Source of the DNA: Xestospongia bergquistia
Lineage: Eukaryota > Porifera > Demospongiae > Haplosclerida > Petrosiidae
Length of the DNA: 64,000 nt
Assembly: GCA_963965975.1 (NCBI GenBank)
Contig: OZ014418.1
Location: forward strand, 2,492,775-2,556,774
Direction of reading: 5' to 3'
Below are positions 48,864 through 62,230 of this stretch, one piece after another. The notes under the pieces were generated by a model, which made no database searches, was not told the origin of the DNA, and worked only from the letters and a program-made list of their open reading frames with translations. Positions within the stretch are counted from its first letter, which is position 1. Each line of letters begins with the position of its first letter. Made by a program: the position numbers and the translations under genes.

Positions 48864-49500
48864 TTAAATTGTTGTAGTGACACATTTATGTTGATTGATA
48901 CTGCTCATCTTATTTGATGATGAAACTTTAGATTGTGGAATAAATCCCATAAGAGTGTATGCAATTGCACTCATTAATGGAGTGTGATACTGTTCAAACT
49001 TGGATCTACTACATTTTCCAGGAATGTGTCCTAAATCTTCACACTTGAAATATTCAGTTAGTGCAGCAATAAATTTGTCAGCTGTATTTTGTGACATACC
49101 CAGTATGTACTAAAGTAAATATAGCAAAGACAACGAATGAATACATTGAAATGAGTATTTTCTTCTCAGCTCTACTCAGCCGTATTTTCTTATTATTGTT
49201 AGACCTCAAAAGAAAAAGTGGTTTCTAGTATATTATATAATATATATATATATATAATTCATCAATAATTGTACATTACCTGATGAATAATCCAAAAGAT
49301 GACAAAGAGTAGGTAAGTTCCAATAGCAACAAGTATATCAACAATGACTGTAACAGAATAGAACCACATGGCTCCATTACTGATACAGAGAGTTGGTGGG
49401 AATCTATGTTGTTTATAATGATAGTCTTTTGCAGACAAAGACACTATGACAGCTGGTAATGGTATAAACAGAGCTGTAGTATAAAAATATGATCATAATT
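48864..49500 (-). pseudogene. Receptor-like 3' end, copy r3 (broken)
   Basis: The helix exon (about 49475-49281; RFPPTLCISNGAMWFYSV) is open, but the last exon's acceptor is altered so that splicing in frame would meet TAA. A deletion removes most of the final helix and the KWRSIKE segment (the frame jumps from GFIPQS to KVSSSNK). Confidence 0.7.
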
Positions 49501-49616
49501 GTATTAGTACAGTCATACATACCCAGGTATAGTACAACATCAAAATATATTTATGTCTTCCCATTTTTCTGTTTGATTGGCATGAAAAGGAAAGACAACT
49601 TTGTAAAAAAATATAC

Positions 49617-49840
49617 TGAGTGAATCATCTCAGTATCAGCAAACATATAGAAGAGTCAAAGACTGTTGTGCTCGTCTCTATAACTTGACACAAAGCTGGT
49701 CCTCATTGAATAGTATAGCCTTTGATACAGCTAGTAAGTTAATGAACAGTCTTATTGAAGAACAATATGTGGTGGAGTCTGATAGTCATGTATTGAGTGA
49801 TATGTCAGAATTAAAGAAAAGATTGGAAGGGAAAATTGTG
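49617..49840 (+). pseudogene. CINP exon 1 fragment, truncated at both ends
   Basis: It matches CINP exon 1 from the SESSQYQQ region to KRLEGKIV, then joins SMAD F upstream sequence at a gtaagt. The rest of CINP and about 600 bp of flank are deleted. Confidence 0.85.
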
Positions 49841-50126
49841 GTAAGTCTGAATTGACATTGCTTTATATCCAACTCTACTTTAGAAAACACTAATTTTACA
49901 GGTTATGAGAGGACATCATCTTTGATCATAAATATTATATGACTGTGGTTTAATTCATGTACAGTGGAATGATCAGTTAAGTACATTGTAAGTTACCTGT
50001 TTAGTTGTATGTAGTCATGTCTGATGAGGCCACGCCTGCCTTACATAGACAAGCACTTACTTAAATAAAATTATAATCTGTTTGTTTCATTTAGGGAAGT
50101 ATCCAGCCACGTGGACCTTTCAAGCA

Positions 50127-52806
50127 ATGGCGTCTGCGAGTATGTCGATGCCAATAACTAAACGACTTTTGTCAGATACAAAAATCACTTCTGAAGATAA
50201 CCAAATTAATAAAATTGCCAAGACTTTCTTAAAAAAGTTAAGCGACAAAGATCTACAAGAACTGGAAAAGTCTCTTACATGTCAGGGTAAAGAAGCCACT
50301 TTGTGTGTTGTTCTTTATCAATCTGACAATCAAAGGTAAGAAAAACTATGGTCAATTTTCTTCTCTTTTAATATCAGATTATTTTGACACAATCAAGCAA
50401 ACTATGTGACCACACTTACACAGCTCACTAATCTTGTGTCTCCAGCCCCTCCTATTAATTTAAGGGATGGACTGGCTATATAGAACTAATGTCAACCATA
50501 GACTATCATGAGATTAGTGTAACTGATATCTTTATTTAATTTGCTTATCTTGGTCTATTAGTGTTTAGTTTAACTGACACATTAGTACAATATATGTTGT
50601 AGTATATAGTATACCACTAGTTTTGTGAACCAGAGCCAGTTCCTATGACCAAAGTAGATGGGGAAGGGTCTAGGGATTTGTAAAGGAACAACATATTTGT
50701 TTTGATCAAATTACAATTCATCACAACAAATTAGGTATTTCTATGTAAATATCATGCGTATCATCATAATGATATATTATGTAAGAGGTACAACATATTG
50801 TTTTGTTACTCTATGAAGTCTCATGCTCCTTCCTTCTTGTGATGCTAGTATATAACATTAATATGAGAAGACAATATAGTCTACAGCATACCAAATGATC
50901 AAAGTGTTGATCATTATGTCACATAACTACAGTACATGTGATCTATAAAATTGAGTTCCAATATATAAGAACTACTTTACCAGTACTGCCAGATAAAATA
51001 AGAATAGGCCATCAAATTTGAACTAAAGAAGCTGTCAAAATGATAATAACAGAAATTGGACACATTAGCCTGTAGTACAGTCATTTGTTGATTCTCGTAA
51101 CAAAAACAATAGCCACTTTTAAAAAGTACTAATTTTATTTTGATGGCAAACTGTTTAGTAATTTCAATGTTGCTATATTTGTATATATGTGACCATAAAT
51201 ACGAAAATGGTACCTAACGCGCAAACAAATTTCGAGTGAACGCTTGCGTATAAATTGTTGCTATGCAGCCATCTTAAACAGGAAGCTATTAAAATTCATA
51301 ATGTATCAAGATCAATGATTGACCTTCATGAATACCAAATAACATTGACTTCCTGTTCAAGATGGATGCGTAGCAATCGTTTCTACACAAACATTTGTTC
51401 AAAATTCACTTGCGCGTTAGGTACCATTTTCGTATTTATGGTCACATATATTTACAGTTTGAATTAAGGAACATGTTTGATACTTTATACAATGTCCATA
51501 TCTATAGACAAAGTATTTTCTGTTGTTTACCGTTTCTAATTGTTTGTATGCTTGTAGCGTTGTTATGATATTTTTTTTTAATAGGATTGCTGTACCTCAT
51601 TTTATCTCTTGCCATGCATGGAGATGGCCTGATTTAAAGCACCCCTATCATCTAACTGCAATAAGAAGTTGTCAGTTTCCTTATAAAAGCCAGAGGAACT
51701 ATGTTTGCATTAATCCTTACCATTATGAGCTACCGGGTAATGTGTGATTATTCTGATTCTTTGTTTCTAGTCTCAGTACCAGTAACATTGGTATAATTAT
51801 GGAATAAATAAACTAGATGATAAGTAAATTAAATATTATTATTTTGTATATAGATGTCCCTCCAATTTTGTCATCACCTAAATTAAAACTCGTTGACCGT
51901 AATAATCATCAAAATCCAACTGCTGTCCCTCCTACTCTCTATCAAGGTAAGTTGTCATGACGATAACATCAAGCATATGAGTACTCTAATAGTCTGAGTG
52001 GTGATTTTTATCACTAGTATTGTTAGTTTATAAAGGATTATTTACACTGTTTCTTTTCATAAGGCACTTCTGCACCCAATGCTTCATCTGCATTAAGTGG
52101 GTCGTCAATGACATCATCAAAAGTACCATCACCTTGTAAGTCCTTGTTGTTACTATATTTTAATTTATAATTTTCTTTTTTAGTAAACTGTTCACTAATT
52201 TTCACGTCTGAGCCTGAAGTTTGGTGTTTTGTCAATTATTATGAACTAAATACTCAAATTGGTGACACTTTTAAAACTAGTAACTCTACATTCACTATTG
52301 ATGGATATACTTCTCCAATTTCTAAAGATCAATATTGTCTTGGCTGTTTTACCAATACTAAACGTCGTGAAGTAACCATTAAGACTAGACGCTACATTGG
52401 AAATGGGCTTCGTATATTTAAAAATGGGAGTAATGTCTATGTTGAATGCTTGAGTAATTATAGCATTTTTGTTCAGTCACCTAGTAGTAATCTTCGTAAT
52501 GGTTTAGTTCCTATGACAGTTACTAAAGTTATTCCTGGAAACTTCTTAGATTTATTTGATTATAAAGACTTTGCTAATCGTTTAGAAGAAGCTGTTCGTT
52601 TACATAATGAAGATATTGATCGACTTTATCGTTACTGTATTATTAGGATTAGTTTTGTGAAGGGTTGGGGAGCTGACTATTGTCGGCCTTTCATCACTAG
52701 CGCTCCATGCTGGGTTGAAGTCCATTTAACAGGTCCTTCTCTTTGGATAGATAATGTAGTCAGATGTTTTGGTGTGCTTCAAGGTGTTGCCCACTCAGAC
52801 AGTTAA
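50127..52806 (+). CDS. SMAD F, R-Smad with an altered L3 loop
   Basis: Exons are 50127-50335, 51585-51736, 51854-51946, 52064-52135 and 52184-52806, encoding 382 residues, the shortest of the array. Intron 2 has shrunk to 117 nt (about 870-900 nt elsewhere), and one 93-nt linker cassette remains, with diverged residues (ILSSPKLKLVDRNN). The zinc ligands and WRWPDL are kept. In the MH2 L3 loop the usual GWGAEYRR reads GWGADYCR: the Arg that helps set SMAD2/3-type receptor specificity is Cys because CGT became TGT at 52681. The tail is HSDS. An upstream in-frame ATG at 50082 lies before the conserved tttag and is probably intronic. Intron 1 carries a MITE at 51184. Confidence 0.87.
51184..51450. 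mobile_element. 267-bp MITE in SMAD F intron 1
   Basis: Near-perfect terminal inverted repeats of about 40 bp (left end tatatgtgaccataaatacg, right end its complement) flank a core that is itself partly palindromic. The insertion splits a TATA-rich site that is intact in the other SMAD copies (for example 9990-10005), so the duplicated target is probably TATA or TA. There is no coding capacity. Confidence 0.85.
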
Positions 52807-54323
52807 CTTATTATTTCCAATCTTTAATAAACATTGATATAATCTGAACTGTTACTTTTATTGTACTACTTATCATATTATGGCTCTTCTTTTTTATTTT
52901 ATTGATCTTATTAAAACAGATTTATTATAGTTGCAGTGGTTCCTGTCATTTATAATATTATAAACATTGAATGGTATTACTGTTCACTACCTTGATAAAA
53001 GAAACCTCTTCACATAGACTAATGTCAATGGTTGTCACTGTCACTTGATATAAAAGAGTTGATGTGTACTATTGTATTAATTATTATATAGTTGAAAGTA
53101 AAACTGCAATTTTTATTGGCTACATAAAAATGTGAATATATAAATTCATACATCACTAAACAAGTAATTCTAAGATATGATGACAATCCACCAACATCTG
53201 ATGAGTGTTCATCAATTGTATTTGTAATTTCACCATTGCCTGTACTAATAGATCAAAGCACTATATGGAAATGTTATTGCTTCTGTATTTTTGGGAACAA
53301 AGTCTGATATTTTCCCTAATATTGCTGAAAAAGTGTTGCTATTATCCTTAATGAATGAACTTTATTTTTTGTAATGATAATAAGTGATAATATATCATTT
53401 ATGTGATAATATTAAATTATGGTTACTTAGTGGAAGGTGGAGTAGTATGGTCAACTAAAAGAAACACAAAGACTATAACAGAGTTATAGATTCTAAGAAA
53501 CATAATACTTTGAAATGTGTGTGTGTTCATTTGTATATTCTGTTATTCTATTCATCCATTGTATTTGTAATAAGAGTTTGAGTGTTATACCTTCATTTTC
53601 TACAATTTTAAAAAATAACAAAGAAATGTTAGTTGTGCTCCTCTTGTGTTCAATCATATCATATTAATAACTCCCTATAGACCTACAATAATATCAGATA
53701 TGTAATTTGTAAGTAGTAATGAAGAAGATTTATGATTTTCTCATTACAACTGTTAGTCATAGAGTCTACAATGTCACTAACTGCAGATTGTGATTTGGAT
53801 GTCCATGTAAGGGACTGACCAAATTGTGGATAACATAGATTTTTTGTTTCATTGCCCAATCTTTGTATCTTAGGTACCACATTTTATATTCTACTGGTGT
53901 GAACTAGGACCTCTCAGTATTCAATCTGAGGGAGGCAAAATGAATCCTTCTAAGATATTAATAGTTTTTTTTTAAATTTGTGATTATATATAATTGTCTC
54001 TCATATATGGAATTCCTTTAAATTTCTACTACTATAAGTAAATTATACAAATTGGATCACCATTGGCCATCAACAAACTGTATCATTAAAATAAGAATCC
54101 ATAAATTATATACATAATTAATAGAAAGACAAGGATATGTAATGACACATGTGTGTGTAGATAATGATGTCAGATAAGTTAAAGTAATGATTTTGTAGCT
54201 TGTCATTGAGTTTATGTAAGGTTTACATTGTTTATAAATATTATATGACTGTTGTTTAGTTCACATACAGTGTGGAAAGATCAGTTAAGTAGATAGTACG
54301 TAACGTTACCTGTATGTAGTCAG
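52807..54323. other. SMAD F-G intergenic mosaic
   Basis: AATAAA follows the stop at about 52826. Positions 53175-53373 repeat the unassigned fragment seen at 6761-6960. Positions 53715-53880 match the upstream part of the gypsy-like remnant, and 53880-54240 match 13660-13990. No receptor or CINP piece is left in this interval. Confidence 0.6.
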
Positions 54324-54439
54324 GTCTGATGAGGCCACGCCTGCCTTACATATTAGCAACACTTATATCTAATTTTAATAATTAAATAAAATTATCTGTT
54401 TCTTTAGGGGCATATTCAGCAACGTGGACCTTTCAAGCA

Positions 54440-57400
54440 ATGGCTTCTCTATCTTTATCGAAGCCAGTAACTACACGACTTTTGTCTCATATTAAAGTCT
54501 CTTCTGAAGATTACCAATTTGATAAAGTCATCAAGAATATTTTAAAGAAGTTAAGCAACAAAGATCTACTAGAACTAGAAAAGTCTCTTGTATGTCAGGA
54601 TAAAGATGCCACTTTGTGTGTTGTTTTTATTCAATCCTCTAACAGTCAAAGGTAAGAAAAGAGTATGATCTATTTTCTTCTGTATTAATATCTGATTATT
54701 TTGACATGATTAAGCAAACTATGTGACCACACTTACACAGCTCATGTTAAGCTAATCTTGTGTCTCCAACCCCTCCTATTAATTTAAGGGATGGACTGGC
54801 TATAGAAAACTAATGTCAACCATAGACTATCATGAGATTAGTATAACTGAACTGTTTATTCAATTTGGATATCTTGGTCTATTAGTGTTTAGTGTAACTG
54901 ACACATTAGTACAATATATGTTGTAGTATATAGTATACCACTAGTTTTGTGAACCAGAACCAGTTCCTATGACCAAAGATGGATGGGGAAGGGTCTAGGG
55001 ATTTGTAAGAGAATAACATATTTATTTTGATCAAATTACAATTCATCACAACAAATTAGGCATTTCTACGTAAACATCATGTGAATCATTGTAATGATAT
55101 ATTATATAAGAGCTATAACATATTGTTTTATGTTTTGTTTTGATCAAATTACAATGTATCACAACAAATTAGGCATTTCTATATAAATGTGATGTGTATC
55201 ATCATAATGATATATTATGTAAGAGGTACAACATATTGTTTTGTTACTCTATGAAGTTTCATTCTCCTCCCTCCTTGTGATGCTAGTATATAACATTAAT
55301 ATGAGAAGACAATATAGTCTACAGCAAATGATCAAAGTGTTGATCATTATGTCACATAACTACAGTACATGTGATCTATAAAATTGAGTTCCAAAATATA
55401 AGAACTACTTTACGAGTACTGCCAGATAAAATAAGAATAGGCCATCAAATATGAACTAGAGAAGCTGTCAAAATGATAATAACAGAAATTGGACACATTA
55501 GCCTGTAGTACAATCATTTGTTGTTTCATGACTTCACTAACAAAAACAATAGTCACAGTTAAAATTAAAATGCCACTTTTAAAAAGTACAGTCAACCCTC
55601 CCTTATCCGGGCAGAATGGGACCCAGGGGTGCCCGTAAATAAGAAATATCCGTAACTTAAAAAAGCAACATATACACATACTAGCATGATTTTTATGAAG
55701 TATGAGGCTTGAAATATGATGTTATTTCAGTCTGAGTTAGTGAGTTATCCCGTTTTTGTCCAGCAGTGGTCATCCAGTTCTTAACCAGCATCAAGTGAGC
55801 TGGATCAGTTCCTTGACATTCTAACCATTGTAGAGCAATGCCAAATGCCTTGTATGTGCTAGCATTGGATACAGTGGGACAATTGTCAGGCTTGTCTTCT
55901 GACTCCTTTCCTGATAAGTCAGGTTCTCCACTTACTTGGGCGACAATTTCATCATCAGTCATTAACTGTGGGATTAGCGCTTGCTGTCACATGCATCTCG
56001 ATTTTGTCTTTATTCTTCCAAATATCGCCCAGCCAACTATCGTCGACTTAGCCACTCCAAAACGGTCTGAAACAGCCCTCTGCGACTTTCCCTGTCGTAA
56101 CTCTGCAAGTTTCTTTTCGAGAGACACGATGTTACGCTTCCTTTTTGAAGCCATGGTGTTCTGTGCAGCTAATAATTTTGCGAATGCGCGCGCATAAACT
56201 ACTGCCCGGTAGAGGGAGGTGCCCGTATATTGGAGGTCTGGATAAGGGAGGTTTGACTGTACTAATATTATTTTGATGACAAACTGTTCACTTTTGCTAT
56301 GTTATTTGTATACATATTTACAGTTTGAATTAAGGAACATGTTCGATACTTTATACAATGTCCATATCTATATAGACAAAGTATTTTCTGTTGTTTAGTG
56401 TTTCTAATTGTTGTTGTGATATTTTTATAGGATTGCAATACCTCACCTTATCACTTTCCGTGCATGGAGATGGCCTGATTTACAGAACCCCTATGATCTA
56501 ACTCCAATAAGCAGTTGTCATTTTCCTTATAGAAGCAAGAGGAACTATGTTTGCATTAATCCTTACCATTACCAACTTGTCAAGATACCAGGTAATGTGT
56601 GATTATTCTGAAATATTAGTGTTGAAGACAAACGTGTGTAGAAATGAAAATTAACACTGCCATTATATCATTTAAATAATAGTGAATACAAAACACAATT
56701 AAAATACATTCAGATAAGTAATGCTGTTAATTAAAGACAACAACAATTTAGAAATGCTTGAATGGTGACAGTAATGACTATAAGTTAGGCAGAAAGATAT
56801 ATCAGATTAAAGTGAATTATGAGAGCTTATAATTAGAAACTAGATGAGTATCACTATTGAGGAGGTGACTAAAACAGCAGAAAAGACAATGTCAACTGTA
56901 TTTAGGGAAATTCATATGCTACAAATTTTGCTTTATCTAGCAAAAAACACAAAATGTTCTGATATTGGATGATTGAGATTAAACTTTTGAAAAATTATTA
57001 AAAAGAAAAATTCTTTCTGCCTAACTTATACAGATGATGACACATATAATAACAGTTAGTAATGAAGCAGAATTCTGTTCAAATCAAAGGATTCTTTTCA
57101 AATAATAATTGTTGTCATGATGTTATAAGCTAGTTACTGAATATTACAAACATGATAGTAAAACTTTCATCATCAAGCAAACTCCCTTATACACAATAAC
57201 CTAGCCATAGAATATTATGTAAAGTGACTTCAAATTAATTATATCATTACTGTTGATATATTTTAAATAGTGAAAGTAGGTAATTCTGCTTATATTTGTA
57301 AATCATAGTCAAAGCCATTGCTACACATGTAGTACCTAGCATTCTGAATTATGTTGAGTATATAGTTATATATAATTATGGAATAAATGAACTAGATGAT

Positions 57401-58992
57401 AAACAAATTAAATATTATTTTTTATTTTATATAGATGTCTCTCCATTTTGTTCACCAACTAAATTAACACCCATTGACCATGTTAGTCATCAATATCCAA
57501 CTGCTATCCCTCCTTCTCTCTATCAAAGTAAGTTGTCATGGCGATAATATCAAGCATATTAAATATTATTTTTTATTTTATATAGATCTCCCTCCATTTT
57601 GTTCACCACCTAAATTAACACACATTGACCATGATAATCATCAATATCCAACTGCTGTCCCTCCTTCTCTCTATCAAGGTAAGTTGTCATGACGATAATA
57701 TCAAGCATATTAAATATTATTTTTATTTTATATAGATCTCCCTCCATTTTGTTCACCACCTAAATTAACACCCATTGACCATGTTAGTCATCAATATCCA
57801 ACTGCTGTCCCTCCTACTCTCTATCAAGGTAAGTTGTCATGACGATAATATCAAGCATATTAAATATTATTTTTATTTTATATAGATCTCCCTCCATTTT
57901 GTTCACCACCTAAATTAACACCCATTGACCATGTTAGTCATCAATATCCAACTGCTGTCCCTCCTTCTCTCTATCAAGGTAAGTTGTCATGACGATAATA
58001 TCAAGCATATTAAATATTTTTTTTGATTTTATATAGATCTCAATCCATTTTGTTCACCACCTAAATTAACACACATTGACCATGATAATCATCAATATCC
58101 AACTGCTGTCCCTCCTACTCTCTATCAAGGTAAGTTGTCATGACGATAACATCAAGCATATGAGTACTCTAATAGTCTAAGTGGTGATTAAGTGTTATCA
58201 CTAGTACTGTTAGTTTGTGAAGGATTATTTTCACTGTTTCTTTTCACAAGGCACTTCTGCACCCAATGCTTCATCTGCATCATGTGGGTCGTCAGTGACA
58301 TCATCAGAAGTACCATCAACTTGTAAGTTCTTGTTGTTACTATATTTTAATTTATAATTTTCTTTTTAGTAAGCAGTTCACTAATTTATACGTCTGAGCC
58401 TGAAGTTTGGTGTTTTGTCAATTATTATGAACTAAATACTCAAATTGGTGACACTTTTAAAACTAGTAATTCTTCATTCACTATTGATGGATATAGTTCT
58501 CCAATTTCTAAAGATCAATATTGTCTTGGCTGTTTTTCCAATATCAAACGTGATGAAGTAACCATAAAGACTCGATACTTCATTGGAAATGGCCTTCGTA
58601 TATTTAAAACTGACAGTAATGTCTACGTTGAGTGCTTGAGTAATTATAGCATTTTTGTTCAGTCACCTAGTAGTAATGTTCGTAATGGTTTAGTTCCTAT
58701 GAAAGTGACTAAAGTTATTCCTGGAGCCTGCTTAGATTTGTTTGATTATAAAGACTTTGCTAATCGTCTAGAAGAAGCTGTTCGTTTACATAAAGAAGAT
58801 ATTGATCGACTTTATCATCTCTGTATTATTAGGATTAGTTTTGTGAAGGGTTGGGGAGCTGAGTATCGTCGGCCTTACATCACTAGCACTCCATGCTGGG
58901 TTGAAGTCCATTTAAATGGTCCTTCTCTTTGGATAGATAATGTAGTCCGATGTTTGGGTGTGCATCAAGATATTGTCCACTCAGACAGTTAA
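54440..58992 (+). CDS. SMAD G, R-Smad with five linker cassettes
   Basis: Exons are 54440-54651, 56431-56591, 57435-57527, 57586-57678, 57736-57828, 57886-57978, 58037-58129, 58251-58322 and 58370-58992, encoding 510 residues, the longest of the array. MH1 spans about 7-124 (KKLSNKD, WRWPDL, YVCINPYHYQL with the three-codon extension shared with E). The linker spans 125-303, of which 155 residues come from five 93-nt cassettes rich in SP/TP sites. MH2 spans about 315-510, with GWGAEYRR, and the tail reads IVHSDS. The first cassette ends in A, so the first junction codes Asn. Intron 1 holds a pogo/Tigger-like element (55589-56259). No frame break was seen. Confidence 0.87.
55589..56259 (-). 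mobile_element. 671-bp pogo/Tigger-like DNA transposon, internally deleted
   Basis: Terminal inverted repeats (cagtcaaccctcccttatcc, with one mismatch at the other end) are flanked by TA at 55587 and 56260. Paralogous introns show the single-TA empty site (for example 9928-9940). On the minus strand the element still has the transposase N-terminus, a CENP-B-type HTH near 56152 (KRKRNIVSLE, LRQG, SQRAVSDRFGVAKSTIVGW), and the C-terminal tail (55962-55693; ALQWLECQGTD, ITSYFKPH). The DDE catalytic core between them is gone, so it can only move with help from another copy. Confidence 0.9.
57435..58129 (+). repeat. Linker-exon cassette array of SMAD G (5 x 93 nt)
   Basis: Five phase 1-1 exons at 150-151-bp spacing. 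Units 2-5 share the LPPFCSPPK-type opening, apart from the last (LNPFCSPPK), and units 1, 3 and 4 share HVSHQY, a pattern expected from repeated local duplication. No 48-nt cassette is present. Confidence 0.92.
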
Positions 58993-59848
58993 CTTATTAT
59001 TTCGAGTCCCTAGTAAACATTGATATAATCTGAATTTCTGTTACTTTTATTGCACTATTTTATTACATTTATGCCTCTCCTGTTTTATTTCATTTATCTC
59101 ATTAAAACAGATTTATTAGAGTTGCAGTTGTTCCTGTCATTTATAATATTATAAACATTGAATGGTATTACTGTTCACTACTTTGATAAATGAAACCTCT
59201 TCACATAGACTAATGTCAATGGTTGTCACTGTAGCCAGAGTTTGGATTATATTTTGAATATAGTTAATCCTTTAGTTGTAAATATTCACAACTCATTAAT
59301 TTTATCACCAGTATGTACTTGGTATGTATCAAATAAGCCCCTACATAATATGCAGCATGTTATGCATAATGTTTTAATGTTAGTGTTTCAAAAAACTAGA
59401 TTACATATATTGTTTGATAATCTGATTTTTATTGTAAACTGTTTGGATAGTTCATTCTATTAGTCATAGGATTGGCCAATAGTTTTTGTAACAGTTAAAA
59501 ACAAACATCCTTCAAACATTCAAACAAATTTTATATGTCATAATTTTGTATTTTAAAATATACAAATCAGTTTATTAATGTTTATTTATATAAAACTGTT
59601 GATGTGTACTATTGTATTAATTATTATATAGTTGAAAGTAAGACTGTAATTTTTATTGACTACATAAAAATGTGAATATATAAATTGATATATCACTAAA
59701 CAAGTAATTCTAAAGTTATGTAAAACATGAAACAGAATATATATTATGTTCTTAATATAATTACACAACTTAATTAATAGTATGCAAACATATATATCAA
59801 GAGTTATCAATACTACATTATGTAGTGGTATTGCACATTAATAGTTGT
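58993..59848. other. SMAD G 3' flank, no gene seen
   Basis: The polyadenylation signal of the other copies is altered here (tagtaaa at about 59011). The remainder matches the SMAD E 3' flank. Confidence 0.5.
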
Positions 59849-61794
59849 TTAAATTGTTGTAGTGACACATTTATGTTGATTGATACTGCTCATCTTATTT
59901 GATGATGAAACTTTAGATGTAGTTATTTTAGTAGATAGTAGATGAAGTGATTTAACTGTTACTTCTTTGATTGACCTCCATTTCAAAGCATAGTTAAGTT
60001 CCATAAGAGTGTATGCAATTGCACTCATTAATGGAGTGTGATACTGTTCAAACTTGGATCTACTACATTTTCCTGGAACATGTCCTAATACTTCACACTT
60101 GAAATATTCAGTTAGTGCAGCAATAAATTTGTCAGCTGTAGCTGTGACATACCCAGTATGTACTAAAGTAAATATAGCAAAGACAACGAATGAACACATT
60201 GAAATGAGTATTTTCTTCTCAGCTGTACTCAGCCGTATTTTCTTATTTTTGTTGGACTTCGAAAGAAAATGCAGTTTCTACATATTATATAAAATATATA
60301 AAATTTATCAATAATTGTACATTACCTGATGATTAATCCAAAAGATGACAAAGAGCAGGTAAGTCCCAATAGCAACAAGTATATCAACAATGACTGTAAC
60401 AGAATAGAACCACATGGCTCCATTACTGATACAGAGAGTTGGTGGGAATCTATGTAGCTTATAGTGATAGTCTTTTACAGACAAAGACACTATGACAGCT
60501 GGTAATGGTATAAACAGAGCTGTAGTATAAAAATATGATCATAATTGTATTAGTACAGTCATACATACCCAGACATAGTACAACAGCAAAAATATATTTA
60601 TATCTTTATTATAGTGGAATATATTATGCAAGTTTTGCTGCATTTAAAGAATTAAGTATTGTTTATGTGCTCACGAGATGGTAGTCCTTGACAGTCAGGC
60701 AATCTGTCTCCGTAATCTGTCCCCATAACCATAATTAATAGCCAGATTCCATAATGAAGCACATATACCAGTACTAATGTCAATACAGTCTTTTCTTGAT
60801 GATGTATATATGTCTCCATTAGGACAGTCATAAAGTGGAAAGTAGTATTGACAGAGAAATGGAATAGCAACATTTTGAGAGTTTTTGTGATGAGCTAAAA
60901 GTAGCAACATATTAAAAGATGTTTATTTTTTTACTCACCATACAACTGAATTATGTCTTTTTCTTTTTGGCTTTGAATTTGCTCAGTCTGATTAACATAT
61001 AAAATATCTCCATCTCCCAACAGTGTGCACAAACTCCATATATTAAGAATGTTCCTACATGCTGTACCCCTATAGGGATAATCACTACAATATGTTCCAT
61101 TGTTTGTGAGCTTAATTGAGTTCTTGTACAGAGTACAATTGTTTATTAAATAATTAAATCCATTAGTAATATTGATGTTGGGTGAACCCTATTTGATATA
61201 AATTAGCTTGAATAACAAATTCACTGTAAAATATATAGCTAGAGAAAACATTTAACAATTCATAGTCTTCAGGCTTGTATAATAACAAAATTAATATTAT
61301 TAGACGCCCTAATTTAAGTATATTTAACTATTAAATCGAAGTTATTCATGTTTAGGCCTGTTTAGACTCAAAGTAACTGAAAATTGTCATGGATAATGAA
61401 TTAAATTTGAGCTTTCAATCTGGAACTTAATAACAGAATAGACTGTCTCCATTAGAATGTATTTTTCACTAATTATAAAAGTACACAAAATGTCAATTTT
61501 ACAGTAAATCAATCAAGATTCAATAATAATTACACCCATTGTTTAATACTTTTGATGTTTAAATATTAAAATGACTATGAATTAGTAAAACAATTAATAT
61601 ATCATACACTTACAGAGTCAGCCAAAAAATCAGTATATTCCTACAAAATTGAAATACTATTATTGGTTGTAGCTATAATGAATAACTGATAGACATACAT
61701 ATTTTTAGTTTTGCATTCATTGATGCTTACATAATTAAAATAATAATATATTATATTTTTTACCACCCAGTTTACAATAATAGAAAGGCGAGTC

Positions 61795-61801
61795 ATTTCT
61801 A

Positions 61802-61897
<96 letters not shown>

Positions 61898-61938
61898 CAT
61901 CCATCCATCCATCCATCCATCCATCCATCCATCCATCC

Positions 61939-61990
<52 letters not shown>
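61795..61990. repeat. Compound (TATC)n(CATC)n(TATC)n microsatellite
   Basis: About 195 bp of tetranucleotide repeats lie inside an intron of the receptor-like gene. Confidence 0.95.
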
Positions 61991-61993
<3 letters not shown>

Positions 61994-62230
61994 ACCTGAT
62001 TTGCAAAAAGGGACCACTTCTGTCAAAACATTTGTGACCTTTTTTGTAAACAAAACACTGTTAAAACATATCAAAAAACAGTTTTGCATACATATGGAAT
62101 AGTTATGCATATATAGCAACTGTATGTATACAAAACTGAGATATTTGAGCTGTTTTAACAATGGTTTGTTAGCAAATCAGGTCACAAATATTTTGACAGA
62201 AGTGGTTCCTATTTGCAAATCAGATCACAA
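61990..62230. mobile_element. Foldback MITE of about 240 bp
   Basis: The left end (gacctgatttgcaaa, then ggaccacttctgtcaaaa) is complementary to the right end at about 62165-62230. The arms of about 50 bp flank a short core containing a second internal copy of gcaaatcaggtcac. It sits between the microsatellite and the anchor exon of the receptor-like gene. There is no coding capacity. Confidence 0.8.

Noticed and set aside
50082-50126. Upstream ATG adding MFHLGKYPATWTFQA to SMAD F
   Set aside because: It lies before the conserved tttag acceptor-like site, and the extension is not open from an ATG in the other copies.
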